Assembly: GCA_963744255.1 (NCBI GenBank)
Contig: CAVUSZ010000055.1
Coordinates: 1 to 64,000 of the forward strand
Length of the DNA stretch: 64,000 bases
Direction: 5' to 3'
DNA from: DATEDA01 sp963744255
GTDB taxonomy: Bacteria; Pseudomonadota; Gammaproteobacteria; Burkholderiales; SG8-39
The notes beneath the pieces were generated by a model, which made no database searches, had not been told where the DNA came from, and worked only from the letters and a program-made list of their open reading frames with translations. Positions 1-7,645 of this stretch are shown one piece after another. A program made the translations under genes and the position numbers. The first letter of the stretch is position 1; every line of letters starts with the position of its first letter.

Positions 1-37
1 CACAAATCCTTCCAAGGGGAACCGAAGAAATCTGCCA

Positions 38-53
38 ACCCACTGCCGTGGGT
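38..53 (+). terminator. Rho-independent-like hairpin at the window edge
   Basis: Six-base arms ACCCAC and GTGGGT flank a TGCC loop and are followed by a T-rich run (tgttttctt). This has the form of an intrinsic terminator for a gene ending left of the window. Integrases of the type that follows are commonly inserted behind a tRNA gene, but no tRNA is visible here. Confidence 0.5.
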
Positions 54-112
54 GTTTTCTTGTACATGTCCGGCATGTTTCCGTGCCTTCCCATGAAAGC
101 TACCCTAGAAGA

Positions 113-159
113 GGGGCAACTTTGGGGGCAACAGGGGAACCCTGAACGGGAGTTGCCCC
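113..159 (+). repeat. GGGGCAAC repeats in front of the integrase stub
   Basis: The octamer GGGGCAAC occurs at 113-120 and 125-132, a one-base-shorter form GGGGAAC at 134-140, and the inverse GTTGCCCC at 152-159, just before the ATG at 162. Closely spaced repeats upstream of a tyrosine integrase suggest integrase/excisionase arm-type sites or an autoregulatory operator. The function is inference; the repeats are read directly. Confidence 0.45.
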
Positions 160-161
160 AC

Positions 162-413
162 ATGCCGCTGACCGATACCGCGACTCGCTCTGCCAAGCCA
201 CAGGCGAAGGCCGTGAAGATGTTCGACGGCGGCGGCCTCTATCTCGAAGTCAACCCCGCCGGCGGGAAGTGGTGGCGCTGGAAGTACCGATTCGGCGGCG
301 AGAAGCGTCTCTCCCTCGGCGTCTATCCGAACATAACCCTGAAGGCGGCGCGAGAGAAGCGCGTCGCGGCGCGGCAGCAGCTCGCGGCCAGGGTCGATCC
401 CGAGGAAAGCTAG
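162..413 (+). pseudogene. Truncated tyrosine integrase (DUF4102 N-terminal domain)
   Basis: The 83 residues read as the N-terminal SAM-like/DUF4102 DNA-binding domain of P4-type tyrosine recombinases. Typical pieces are KMFDGGGLYLEV near residue 19, a WRWKYRF segment, and RLSLGVYPNITLKAAR leading to the domain end. The frame stops at TAG after DPEES, where an intact integrase would run on for about 300 residues, and no catalytic R-H-R-Y region follows in any frame. ATG 162 is preferred over the upstream frame opening because homology begins there. It is a relic marking an old integration event, presumably non-functional. Confidence 0.8.
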
Positions 414-1179
414 AAGCGCCTGCGTGGTTTCGAGTGGCTCGCCAAGCTGATCGAAGGTGTGAAGTTCCGCGACGGAGTCGCGGTGCCCACGAAGATGAGC
501 ACCAGGGCACAACGTCAGACCAGCAAGGCCGCCGCCGCTTGATCAGCTCGCGTACACCAGATTTGATAATAGCTCCGGCCATTCGAGCCGGAGGGTAACC
601 GTCTTTGCTCGCCCCATCGTCGTTCCGCCCAACGCGCGCAGCTGAGACGGACGGGCCGCTGACTTTCCGCTTAACCGTGGCGCCTTCCCTGCCGCTGTCG
701 TTTCCGCGCCTTGCAGCAGGATGTCCCGAATCTCGCCAGGATTCTTCGCGGCCGCCCACCGCCGCCGCCCGAAGGCGCCGTGCGTGTTGACTGCCTGCGT
801 CCATTCGCCGAGATGGTGGCGCTAGAACCCTCCCTCCGTTCGGTTAAGCCATTTACCTCATGTTGACCTGGCCATTTAGGGAATAGGCGCAGTACTGCGC
901 ACGTGGTGCAATGCTCGGGCCAGCTTCTGAAATTTGGACGACATACGACCATGAAACCTACATGGATGCTCGGCGCGGTGCCGTGCTCTCATTTCTCTCA
1001 ATGCCGGTTGCGTTGCTTGTCCGTTGGAGAAACACCTCGGCGACCTCGGCGTCCTCGCACATCGAGTACCACGATCGCCAATCTTGCGGCCGTAATGCTC
1101 CAAATCGTTTTGCTTCGCTGCAATCGCATTAATTGAGATCGTGCAGGTTGAGTCTGTGATCTCGATTGAGGAGGCGACA
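414..1179. other. About 770 bp with no recognisable gene
   Basis: Several open frames overlap on both strands but none shows a recognisable domain, a good ribosome-binding site or consistent codon use. A 7-bp hairpin (CTCCGGC/GCCGGAG, 573-593) is the only clear structure. The segment directly after the integrase stop may be scrambled mobile-element debris. Nothing else can be supported. Confidence 0.5.
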
Positions 1180-2028
1180 ATGAGAAGACGATTGGAGATC
1201 CGCACCAGCACCGCGCTACGCCAAATCTTGCGCGCGTGCAGTTGCTCCCTGCGCCATCCTCTGGCGGTCAAGCGTACGCCGAGCTTTGCAGCGGACCAGC
1301 GCTTTGGCCGTTGGCGGCCCTCGTACCTCCGCGCGGCATCGGCACGGGTGCGGATCAACGCGCGGGCGGACATACGAAATGTCCTTCTGCCAGAAGTCGA
1401 GCAGAGACAAGATGCGCCGAAGGCGCTATTGGGAGCGAGATTTGTGGAACTCACTAGCGTTGTCCAATCCCCTTCGGTAGGCAATCAAGTCGCGATACTC
1501 GACGAGGTCGGGGACTTCCGCACCAGGGTAGGTTCATGCCCTGAGTCAAATCGCGTCCTCACGACCGTACTGTTCACGGATATTGTCAGGTCCACCGAAT
1601 GGGTTGCGCGTGTCGGGGATCGCGCATGGCGCGATTTCTTGGAGCGGCATCGTGCTCTGGTCCGGAAGGAGATCGGTCGGTTTCGGGGGACCGAGGTCGA
1701 CAGGGCCGGAGATGGCTTCTTTGCAATCTTCGACGGGCCGGCACGTGCAGTGCGGTGTGCCTTGAGCGTCAGGGAGGGGATGCGCTACCTCGGCATGGAC
1801 ATTCGCGCTGGCCTCCACACGGGCGAGATCGAGTTGACAGGCGAGAATGCCAGCGGGATTTCGGTTCATATCGGCGCCCGCGTGCTTGCTAGGGCAACTG
1901 CGGGCGAGGTCCTGGTATCGAGCACCGTCAAGGACCTCGTCGGTGGATCGGGCCTCTGTTTCACCGATCGCGGTACTCACGCCTTGAAAGGCGTCCCCGG
2001 GAAGTGGCGCCTGTTCGCGGTCTCATAG
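1180..2028 (+). CDS. Class III adenylate/guanylate cyclase domain protein
   Basis: The product has 282 residues with a class III nucleotide cyclase catalytic domain from about residue 126 to the end. Metal-binding Asp134 lies in LFTDIVRSTEW and Asp178 in DRAGDGFFAIF, with the usual spacing of about 44. IRAGLHTGEIE and VLVSSTVKDLV follow as in the soil-bacterial subfamily that normally carries an N-terminal alpha/beta hydrolase. Here only the hydrolase tail (ARFVEL, then VGNQVAILDEVGDF) remains; residues 1-85 are unrelated Arg-rich sequence. The usual Asn of the transition-state pair appears as His in SVHIGARV, apparently as in this subfamily. ATG 1180 has a GAGGAGG ribosome site 5 bases upstream. 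It probably makes a cyclic nucleotide in the cytoplasm. A Crp/Fnr gene follows 44 bp downstream on the same strand. Confidence 0.75.
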   Translation: MRRRLEIRTSTALRQILRACSCSLRHPLAVKRTPSFAADQRFGRWRPSYLRAASARVRINARADIRNVLLPEVEQRQDAPKALLGARFVELTSVVQSPSVGNQVAILDEVGDFRTRVGSCPESNRVLTTVLFTDIVRSTEWVARVGDRAWRDFLERHRALVRKEIGRFRGTEVDRAGDGFFAIFDGPARAVRCALSVREGMRYLGMDIRAGLHTGEIELTGENASGISVHIGARVLARATAGEVLVSSTVKDLVGGSGLCFTDRGTHALKGVPGKWRLFAVS

Positions 2029-2072
2029 ACAGTCCTTGGACAACCCTCGGTGTTTGAAGCGGAGCTAGTGCC

Positions 2073-2783
2073 ATGTCGCAAGACGCCCAACCTTCCAGCT
2101 TTGGCCTGCGCGCGATCGCCCTCCTCGAAGGCGTTCCCGCCGACCGCCTTGATATGCTCGCCCGTGAATGCGCGTGGCGTCAGTACAGTCCTAGGCAGCA
2201 GATCATTTCGCACGACGCCGCCGACGACGGCATCTATCTCCTTGTGTCCGGACTGGCGCGTGTGACAACCTACGCGCTGAGCGGCCGCCAAGTCACCTTT
2301 CGGGACGTCCGCGCTGGCGAACACTTCGGAGAGCTCGCAGCGATCGATGGGATGCCGCGCTCGGCAGACGTTATGGCACTGGAGAGCAGCCTCCTCGCTT
2401 CCATGCCCCAAGCGGTGTTCTGGCGGCTCCTACGCGAAGAGCCGCTCGTCGTAAAGCGGGTCCTGCGGCAGCTATCGCGCAGTGTGCGACGGCTTTCCGA
2501 TCGCGTCATCCAGTTGAGCACCCTGGGAGTTCAAAGCCGCGTCCACGGCGAGCTTCTTCGTCTGGCGCGCGAGGCTGGCGTCGCGCGCAACGCGGCGCGC
2601 ATCGACCCCGCCCCACGATACGCCGACATCGCCAGCCAGATCAGCGCCTCCCGCGAGCAGGTTAACCGTGAGCTCTCGGCTCTTGCAAGGGCCCGGGTGC
2701 TAGAGCGCACAGGGAGGGCGCTGATCGTGCGCGACATCGCGCGGCTCGGGCACCTGGTCGACGAACCCCGCCGCACCGCCTGA
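2073..2783 (+). CDS. Crp/Fnr family transcriptional regulator
   Basis: The product has 236 residues. Residues about 12-130 form a cNMP-binding beta-roll with a phosphate-binding-cassette-like stretch (FGELAAIDGMPRSADV), then a dimerisation helix, and residues about 185-230 a winged helix-turn-helix (YADIASQISASREQVNRELS). No four-Cys Fnr cluster is seen, so a Crp-like nucleotide sensor is more likely than an oxygen sensor. The Arg and Ser that bind the phosphate in true CRP are only partly matched, so the ligand is uncertain. It lies between a cyclase gene and an RTX gene whose upstream region carries two Crp-like dyads. GGAG stands upstream of the ATG. Confidence 0.85.
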   Translation: MSQDAQPSSFGLRAIALLEGVPADRLDMLARECAWRQYSPRQQIISHDAADDGIYLLVSGLARVTTYALSGRQVTFRDVRAGEHFGELAAIDGMPRSADVMALESSLLASMPQAVFWRLLREEPLVVKRVLRQLSRSVRRLSDRVIQLSTLGVQSRVHGELLRLAREAGVARNAARIDPAPRYADIASQISASREQVNRELSALARARVLERTGRALIVRDIARLGHLVDEPRRTA

Positions 2784-2830
2784 CGCTCATGCCTCGGCCT
2801 TTCTGGAGCGAGCCGCGAACCTCGATTTCG

Positions 2831-2846
2831 AGTGACCAAGCTCACT
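2831..2846. promoter_or_regulatory. Crp/Fnr-like dyad, copy 1
   Basis: AGTGA-CCAAGC-TCACT is a perfect 5-bp inverted repeat with a 6-base spacer and contains the CRP core GTGA-N6-TCAC. It lies 48 bp past the end of the Crp/Fnr gene and about 260 bp before the RTX gene. Control of the RTX gene by the neighbouring regulator is inference. Confidence 0.55.
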
Positions 2847-2968
2847 GCGCGAACAAGCGAACTTGCCTAGTGTGTGCACTGTCCGCATCGGCTCGAATCG
2901 TCAAGGCAATTGACTTCAGTCGAGCTTGGATCGGACTTCCACGACTCTTTTTTGAAAAGGAATCATCC

Positions 2969-2982
2969 ATGACCAAGCTCAT
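2969..2982. promoter_or_regulatory. Crp/Fnr-like dyad, copy 2
   Basis: ATGA-CCAAGC-TCAT repeats the same core, including an identical spacer, 137 bp (centre to centre) from copy 1, which is close to 13 helical turns. The 12-mer TGACCAAGCTCA is shared exactly. The site coincides with a six-codon open frame (MTKLIV) that has AAAAGG upstream; the dyad is the more economical reading, though a leader peptide is possible. Confidence 0.45.
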
Positions 2983-3105
2983 TGTTTAACCGCGTAGACG
3001 AACTTGAAACGCCCTCGCAGCGCCCGGCTCGACTTTAGAACTGTCGCAGGACGGACGGATGCTCAGTGGCAAATGTAGCTCTCACTAATAGTAAGGAGAT
3101 AGAAA

Positions 3106-4174
3106 ATGGCAATCATCAACGGCAACTCTTTCAACAACGTGCTGAACGGCACGGTTTTCGCGGACACGATCAAGGGTTTCGGCAGCAGCGACACGATCCA
3201 CGGCAATGGCGGCAACGACTACATCGACGGCGGCGTGGACGGCGGTGGACCCCTCTGGTTCTTCTTTGCCGACGCAGCCGACCAGCTCTACGGCGACGCC
3301 GGCAACGACACGATCCTGGGATACAAAGGCAATGACTACTTGAACGGAGGCACTGGCGACGACAAGCTCTATGGCGAGGCCGACAACGACACTCTCCACG
3401 GCTCTATCGGAAATGACTGGCTTTACGGTGGAGCCGGCAACGATTCACTGAATGGCGGTGACGGCGCCGACAAGCTATATGGCGATGCCGGCAATGATTT
3501 TTTGGATGGCTGGACCGGAAATGACTCGCTCTATGGTGGAGTGGGCAACGACACTTTGCTTGGTTACACAGGGGCCGACTACCTCAACGGTGGTGACGGC
3601 GCCGACAAGCTTTATGGCGAGGCCGACAACGATGTCCTGGACGGCTGGACCGGAAATGACTCGCTTTATGGTGGTTCGGGCAACGACACTTTTGCTCGGT
3701 TACACGGGCGCCGACTACCTCCATGGCGGTGACGGCACCGACAAGCTCTATGGCGAGGCTGACAACGACAAGCTGGACGGTGGGACAGGCGCAGACACCC
3801 TGAACGGTGGAGGAGGCTTCGACACCTTCAACTTTACTGCCGCGGCCACCAGCGGGAAGGACACCATCCAGGACTTCTCGCACGCGTTCGATTCCATCGG
3901 ACTGAACGCGCAAGCTGGTGAGGCATTCGCCAAGGGTCTCCTCTTCAACGGAGGAGTCGGTAGCACGCTCCACGCCGCCTGGTACTTCGAGGGCGCGGGC
4001 GCCAACGGCGACAGCGGTCAGCTCAGCGGCATCTTCGTCGACACGAATACCGGCAACCTCTGGTACAACCCGACGTCCGGTGGCGGTGCTGGCTTTTCAG
4101 ACAGCATGCTGTTCGCGTCGGTCGCACCGGCTGTAGCCGCGTCGCTCAATAACACGGACTTCGTGCTGATTTGA
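3106..4174 (+). CDS. RTX (hemolysin-type) calcium-binding secreted protein, frameshifted
   Basis: About 355 residues once one frameshift is repaired. Residues about 10-240 are tandem nonapeptides of the GGxGxDxLx kind (for example GGAGNDSLNGGDGADKLYG) that bind calcium in a parallel beta-roll. The C-terminal part (DTFNFTAAATSGKDTIQDF onward) resembles the type I secretion target domain of serralysin-like proteins and ends in a short hydrophobic tail (NTDFVLI). No catalytic domain is present: it is nearly all repeat. The frame breaks at a T4 run (3690-3693); the equivalent point in the previous repeat (3555-3557) has T3. AAGGAG precedes the ATG. The exporter genes follow on the same strand, so it is probably their substrate. 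Confidence 0.85.
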
Positions 4175-4278
4175 AGTGCCAGCGAAGGCGGCGTCGAGCG
4201 AGTCGTTCGACAAGGGCGGCGCTTCCTTCCTTCAAGTTCGTGATCTCGTGGCAACACGATTGTTGCGGGGTGAAGCGG

Positions 4279-4301
4279 GGCGGCGCCACGAGCGCCGCCC
4301 T
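4279..4301 (+). terminator. Strong GC hairpin between RTX gene and exporter genes
   Basis: Perfect 9-bp arms GGGCGGCGC and GCGCCGCCC enclose a 5-base loop. There is no T tract, so it may act as an attenuator or mRNA-stabilising structure that lets the secreted protein be made in excess of its exporter. That role is inference. Confidence 0.5.
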
Positions 4302-4404
4302 GCCTTCCAAATGAAGCCGAACGGGCGTTCAAAACTTTGTCATAGCGCGTGGTCCACCGTGGGAAAGCTCGGGGTGCTGCGCGTCACCGACCCTGGAGCA
4401 GGCG

Positions 4405-6102
4405 ATGCGTGAGTTTCTCTTACGGTGCAAGGCGCATTTTTTCTACGTCGGAGTATTCAGCTTCTTCATCAATCTGCTGGTCCTGACCGTGCCCCTTTAC
4501 ATGCTGCTGGTCTACGACCGGGTGCTCACGAGCCGCTCCATCGACACCCTTCTCTTGCTGACGCTGCTCGCGATGGCGGCGCTCCTCATTCACCTTTGCC
4601 TGGAAACCGTGCGCTCGCGGCTGCTGCTTGCGGCCGGCGTGGCGCTTGACGCCATGGCAGCGCCACCGGTCCTCGAACGTGTACTGGACGGCGCCACGCG
4701 CCCCGGCGCCGGCCCTCCGGTCATGGGCCTCAAGGATGTCGCCACCGTACGGGGATTCTTGACTGGTGGCAGTGTCTGCGCGCTGTTCGATTCGCCCTGG
4801 CTGCCACTCTACCTCGGCGTGATCTTTCTGTTCCACTGGTGGCTCGGCGTGATTGCAACACTGGGTGCCGCGGCCCTTGCCGCGCTCGCCGTTCTTAATG
4901 AGAAGCTGACGCGCGGACCGCTCGACAGGATGAACGAAGAAGCGCAGCGCGCGGGGGCATGCATAGAGGGTGGCGTGCGCAACGCCGAAGCGGTGTACGC
5001 GCTTGGCATGCTGGGGGATCTGCAACGCCGCTGGCAGCGCTGCAACACCCGGGTGATCGATGCCCAGGTCGACGCCAGCCGCGCCGCGGGGCTGTGCGGC
5101 GGCGCGACCCGGTTCGTGCGCCTCGCGATCCAGGTGCTGATGCTGGGGGCCGGCGCCCTGCTCGTGGTCGAGCAGGAGACGACCGCCGCCGTCATGATCG
5201 TCGCGACCCTGATTCTCGCGCGGGCGCTGGCTCCGGTCGAAAGCGCCATTCTCACCTGGAAGAGCCTGGTCGAGGCGCGCGCCGCCTACCGGCGCCTGCG
5301 GCACTTGTTGCCCGATATCGACGCGGCGGGTCCGGCCCTGGAGCTGCCGCCACCCGCCGGGCGACTGGAGCTCGAACGCGTCGTGCTCGCACTGCCCGGC
5401 GGCGAACGGACCCTCCTGAAAGGGCTTTCCTTCGCCCTAGCGGCCGGGGAGTCGTTGGGACTCGTCGGCCCCAGCGCTTCCGGGAAATCCACGCTCGCGC
5501 GCCTCATCGTCGGCCTGTGGCCGGCAACCTCGGGGGCGGTCCGGCTTGACGGTGCGGATGTCGCCCGCTGGCCGCGCGGGCACCTGGGCCGCTACCTCGG
5601 CTATCTGCCCCAGGATGTTCAGCTCTTCGCCGGCACCGTCGGTGAGAACATCGCGCGGCTCAAGGATGCGAGCGCGGAGGAAATCCTTTCAGCCGCCAAG
5701 CGCGCCCGCGCGCACGAGATGATCTTGCGCCTGCCCAAGGGCTACGACACCGAGATCGGTGCCGGCGGTGCGACCCTGTCCGGCGGACAGCGACAGCGCA
5801 TCGGGCTCGCCCGCGCGCTTTTCGGCGCCCCGAAGCTCGTGGTCCTGGACGAGCCCAACGCCCATCTGGATAGCGAGGGCGAGGCGGCGCTCCTAGGGGC
5901 TATGCGCGACTTGCGCGAGGCGGGCGTGACGCTCGTCGTGGTCAGCCATCGTCCGTCGCTGCTAACTTATGTCGACAAGCTCCTCGTGTTGAGGGACGGC
6001 CACATCGATCTACTCGGCCCGCGCGCCGAGATCATGGCGCGGCTCCATCGCGATGCGCAGCCGCAACTGCACCCCGTAGTCATTCCAGGTGGACGGATAT
6101 GA
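4405..6102 (+). CDS. Type I secretion ABC transporter (permease-ATPase)
   Basis: The product has 565 residues. The N-terminal half carries about six membrane helices (starting near residue 17, FFINLLVLTVPLYMLLVYD). The C-terminal ATPase has Walker A GPSASGKST near 355-363, signature LSGGQRQRIGLARAL near 458, and Walker B LVVLDEPNAHLD near 478. Length and the lack of a C39-like N-terminal domain match the PrtD/AprD group that exports RTX proteases and lipases. Walker B continues as EPNAHLD, as is common in this group. It would drive export of the upstream RTX protein across the inner membrane with the next gene's adaptor. The start is ATG 4405, and the stop overlaps the next ATG by four bases. 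Confidence 0.92.
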   Translation: MREFLLRCKAHFFYVGVFSFFINLLVLTVPLYMLLVYDRVLTSRSIDTLLLLTLLAMAALLIHLCLETVRSRLLLAAGVALDAMAAPPVLERVLDGATRPGAGPPVMGLKDVATVRGFLTGGSVCALFDSPWLPLYLGVIFLFHWWLGVIATLGAAALAALAVLNEKLTRGPLDRMNEEAQRAGACIEGGVRNAEAVYALGMLGDLQRRWQRCNTRVIDAQVDASRAAGLCGGATRFVRLAIQVLMLGAGALLVVEQETTAAVMIVATLILARALAPVESAILTWKSLVEARAAYRRLRHLLPDIDAAGPALELPPPAGRLELERVVLALPGGERTLLKGLSFALAAGESLGLVGPSASGKSTLARLIVGLWPATSGAVRLDGADVARWPRGHLGRYLGYLPQDVQLFAGTVGENIARLKDASAEEILSAAKRARAHEMILRLPKGYDTEIGAGGATLSGGQRQRIGLARALFGAPKLVVLDEPNAHLDSEGEAALLGAMRDLREAGVTLVVVSHRPSLLTYVDKLLVLRDGHIDLLGPRAEIMARLHRDAQPQLHPVVIPGGRI

Positions 6103-7427
6103 ATACTGCTCACACTTTCATCCCACTCCCGACGCTGCATCCGGCGGCCGATGCGCGTCGCAGCATCCGCATCGGACTCACCGTTATCGCGCTTACCTTC
6201 GGCGTGGTGGGCGCTTGGGCGGCGCTCGCGCCCCTTGCCGGCGCGATCATCGCACCCGGCGTGGTCAAGGTGGAAAGCAATCGCAAGACCGTGCAGCACC
6301 TGGAAGGTGGCATCGTGAAGGAGATATTGGTCAAGGACGGTGACTACGTGCACGCCGGGCAGCCGCTTATCGCGATCGGCGACGAACGCATGAGCGCGGA
6401 GCTCTCCACCGTGAGCGCGCAGCTCGATGCGGAGCGCGCCAAAGCGGCTCGCCTGCGGGCCGAGCGCGATGGCCTCCTGGCGGTGGAATTTCCTCCGACG
6501 TTGCGCGAGCGCGCAGCCGACCCGCGCGTCGGCTCGCTGCTGCGGCTGGAGACAGCCTTGTTCCAGGCTCGGCGGCGCACTCTGGAGGAGCAGCTTGCCC
6601 TTCTCATGGACCAGAGAAAACAGACCAGACAGGAAATGGATGCGCTCGCGATCAAGGCCAAGGCCGATGTCTCCGCCGCTGACTTGCTCGACGAGGAGGT
6701 CAGTGCGAACGAGCGCCTGCGCGACCTCAACTTCGTCTCCAGAATGCAGGTTCTAAGGCTCAAGCGCACTGCGGAAGAATATCGCTCCAAGCACGCCGAA
6801 TCGCTGGCGGGCGAGGCGCGGGCCAAGCAGAAAATCACGGAGCTCGACATGCGCGGCGCAAGCTTGCGAAACGAGTACCAGAAGGTCGCCGCGGACGAAT
6901 ACACCATGACTCAGAACAAGATCGTCACCCTCGAGGAACAACTCAAACCATCGCGCGATGCGGTGAGGCGTCAGGCCGTCGTGGCGCCGATTGCCGGGAC
7001 GGTCGTGGGTCTCACGGTGTTCACCGTCGGCGCCACGGTCGGACCGCGTGAGCCATTACTTGACATCGTGCCCGCCGACAACCCGCTCATCGTCGAGGTT
7101 CGCATTAACCTAGACGATATCCGCCACGTGCATTCGGGCATGCGCGCCGACCTGCGCTTTACCGCCTATCATGCGCGCAATACTCCGTTGATTGAAGGTG
7201 AACTGGTCTACGTTTCGGCGGATCGGCTTACGGATCCGAACACCGACGTGTCCTACTACTTGGCTAATATCCGCGTCGATGAACAATCGCTCGCCGCAGC
7301 TCCGGATGTGCGGCTGCAGCCCGGCATGCGCGTAGAGTCCTTTCTCAAGACTACTCCGCGGACGACACTCGACTACCTCCTGGAGCCGATTAACGGGTCG
7401 CTTCGCCGTGCAATGCGCGAGCCGTGA
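6099..7427 (+). CDS. HlyD-family type I secretion periplasmic adaptor
   Basis: The product has 442 residues. One N-terminal membrane helix (about residues 27-47) is followed by a half-lipoyl segment (VQHLEGGIVKEILVKDGDYV), a long coiled coil (about 95-300) and a C-terminal beta-barrel region (VVAPIAGTVVGLTVFTVG onward). This is the PrtE/AprE architecture that bridges the ABC exporter to a TolC-like outer-membrane channel. The ATG overlaps the exporter stop (ATGA), indicating translational coupling. No TolC homologue follows in this window. Confidence 0.92.
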   Translation: MNTAHTFIPLPTLHPAADARRSIRIGLTVIALTFGVVGAWAALAPLAGAIIAPGVVKVESNRKTVQHLEGGIVKEILVKDGDYVHAGQPLIAIGDERMSAELSTVSAQLDAERAKAARLRAERDGLLAVEFPPTLRERAADPRVGSLLRLETALFQARRRTLEEQLALLMDQRKQTRQEMDALAIKAKADVSAADLLDEEVSANERLRDLNFVSRMQVLRLKRTAEEYRSKHAESLAGEARAKQKITELDMRGASLRNEYQKVAADEYTMTQNKIVTLEEQLKPSRDAVRRQAVVAPIAGTVVGLTVFTVGATVGPREPLLDIVPADNPLIVEVRINLDDIRHVHSGMRADLRFTAYHARNTPLIEGELVYVSADRLTDPNTDVSYYLANIRVDEQSLAAAPDVRLQPGMRVESFLKTTPRTTLDYLLEPINGSLRRAMREP

Positions 7428-7645
7428 AGAACCTGCTGCGCCTCGACTGCTATAACGCCGGGGATCTCGCGCCGCAGGCCGAACTCAAGTGACGCCGTGG
7501 CGCTCTAGCTGAGCTCGGCAGGGGACTTCATGTCGCGTCGCCCGCCGCGATCGGCGAGGGAGGGTAAGGCTCGCCAAATCTGCTGATTCAGCGAGTTCAA
7601 GCCATGTCCTGCCCATGCCACGCTTCGATACGATATCCGATGGGC

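Noticed and set aside
876..1484. 202-codon minus-strand frame near the cyclase gene
   Set aside because: No domain, and it overlaps the supported cyclase start. Composition is not distinctive.
2969..2989. Six-codon leader peptide MTKLIV
   Set aside because: It has a ribosome site, but the same bases form the second copy of a dyad found upstream, so an operator explains it better. Not excluded.
3106..3830. Short tandem repeats that might be a CRISPR or VNTR array
   Set aside because: The period follows the 9-residue RTX codon repeat and the copies are diverged coding sequence; there are no unique spacers.
7424..7492. 22-codon frame (GTG start) overlapping the HlyD stop
   Set aside because: The GTGA overlap is suggestive, but the peptide is too short and has no recognisable feature; it may be chance.
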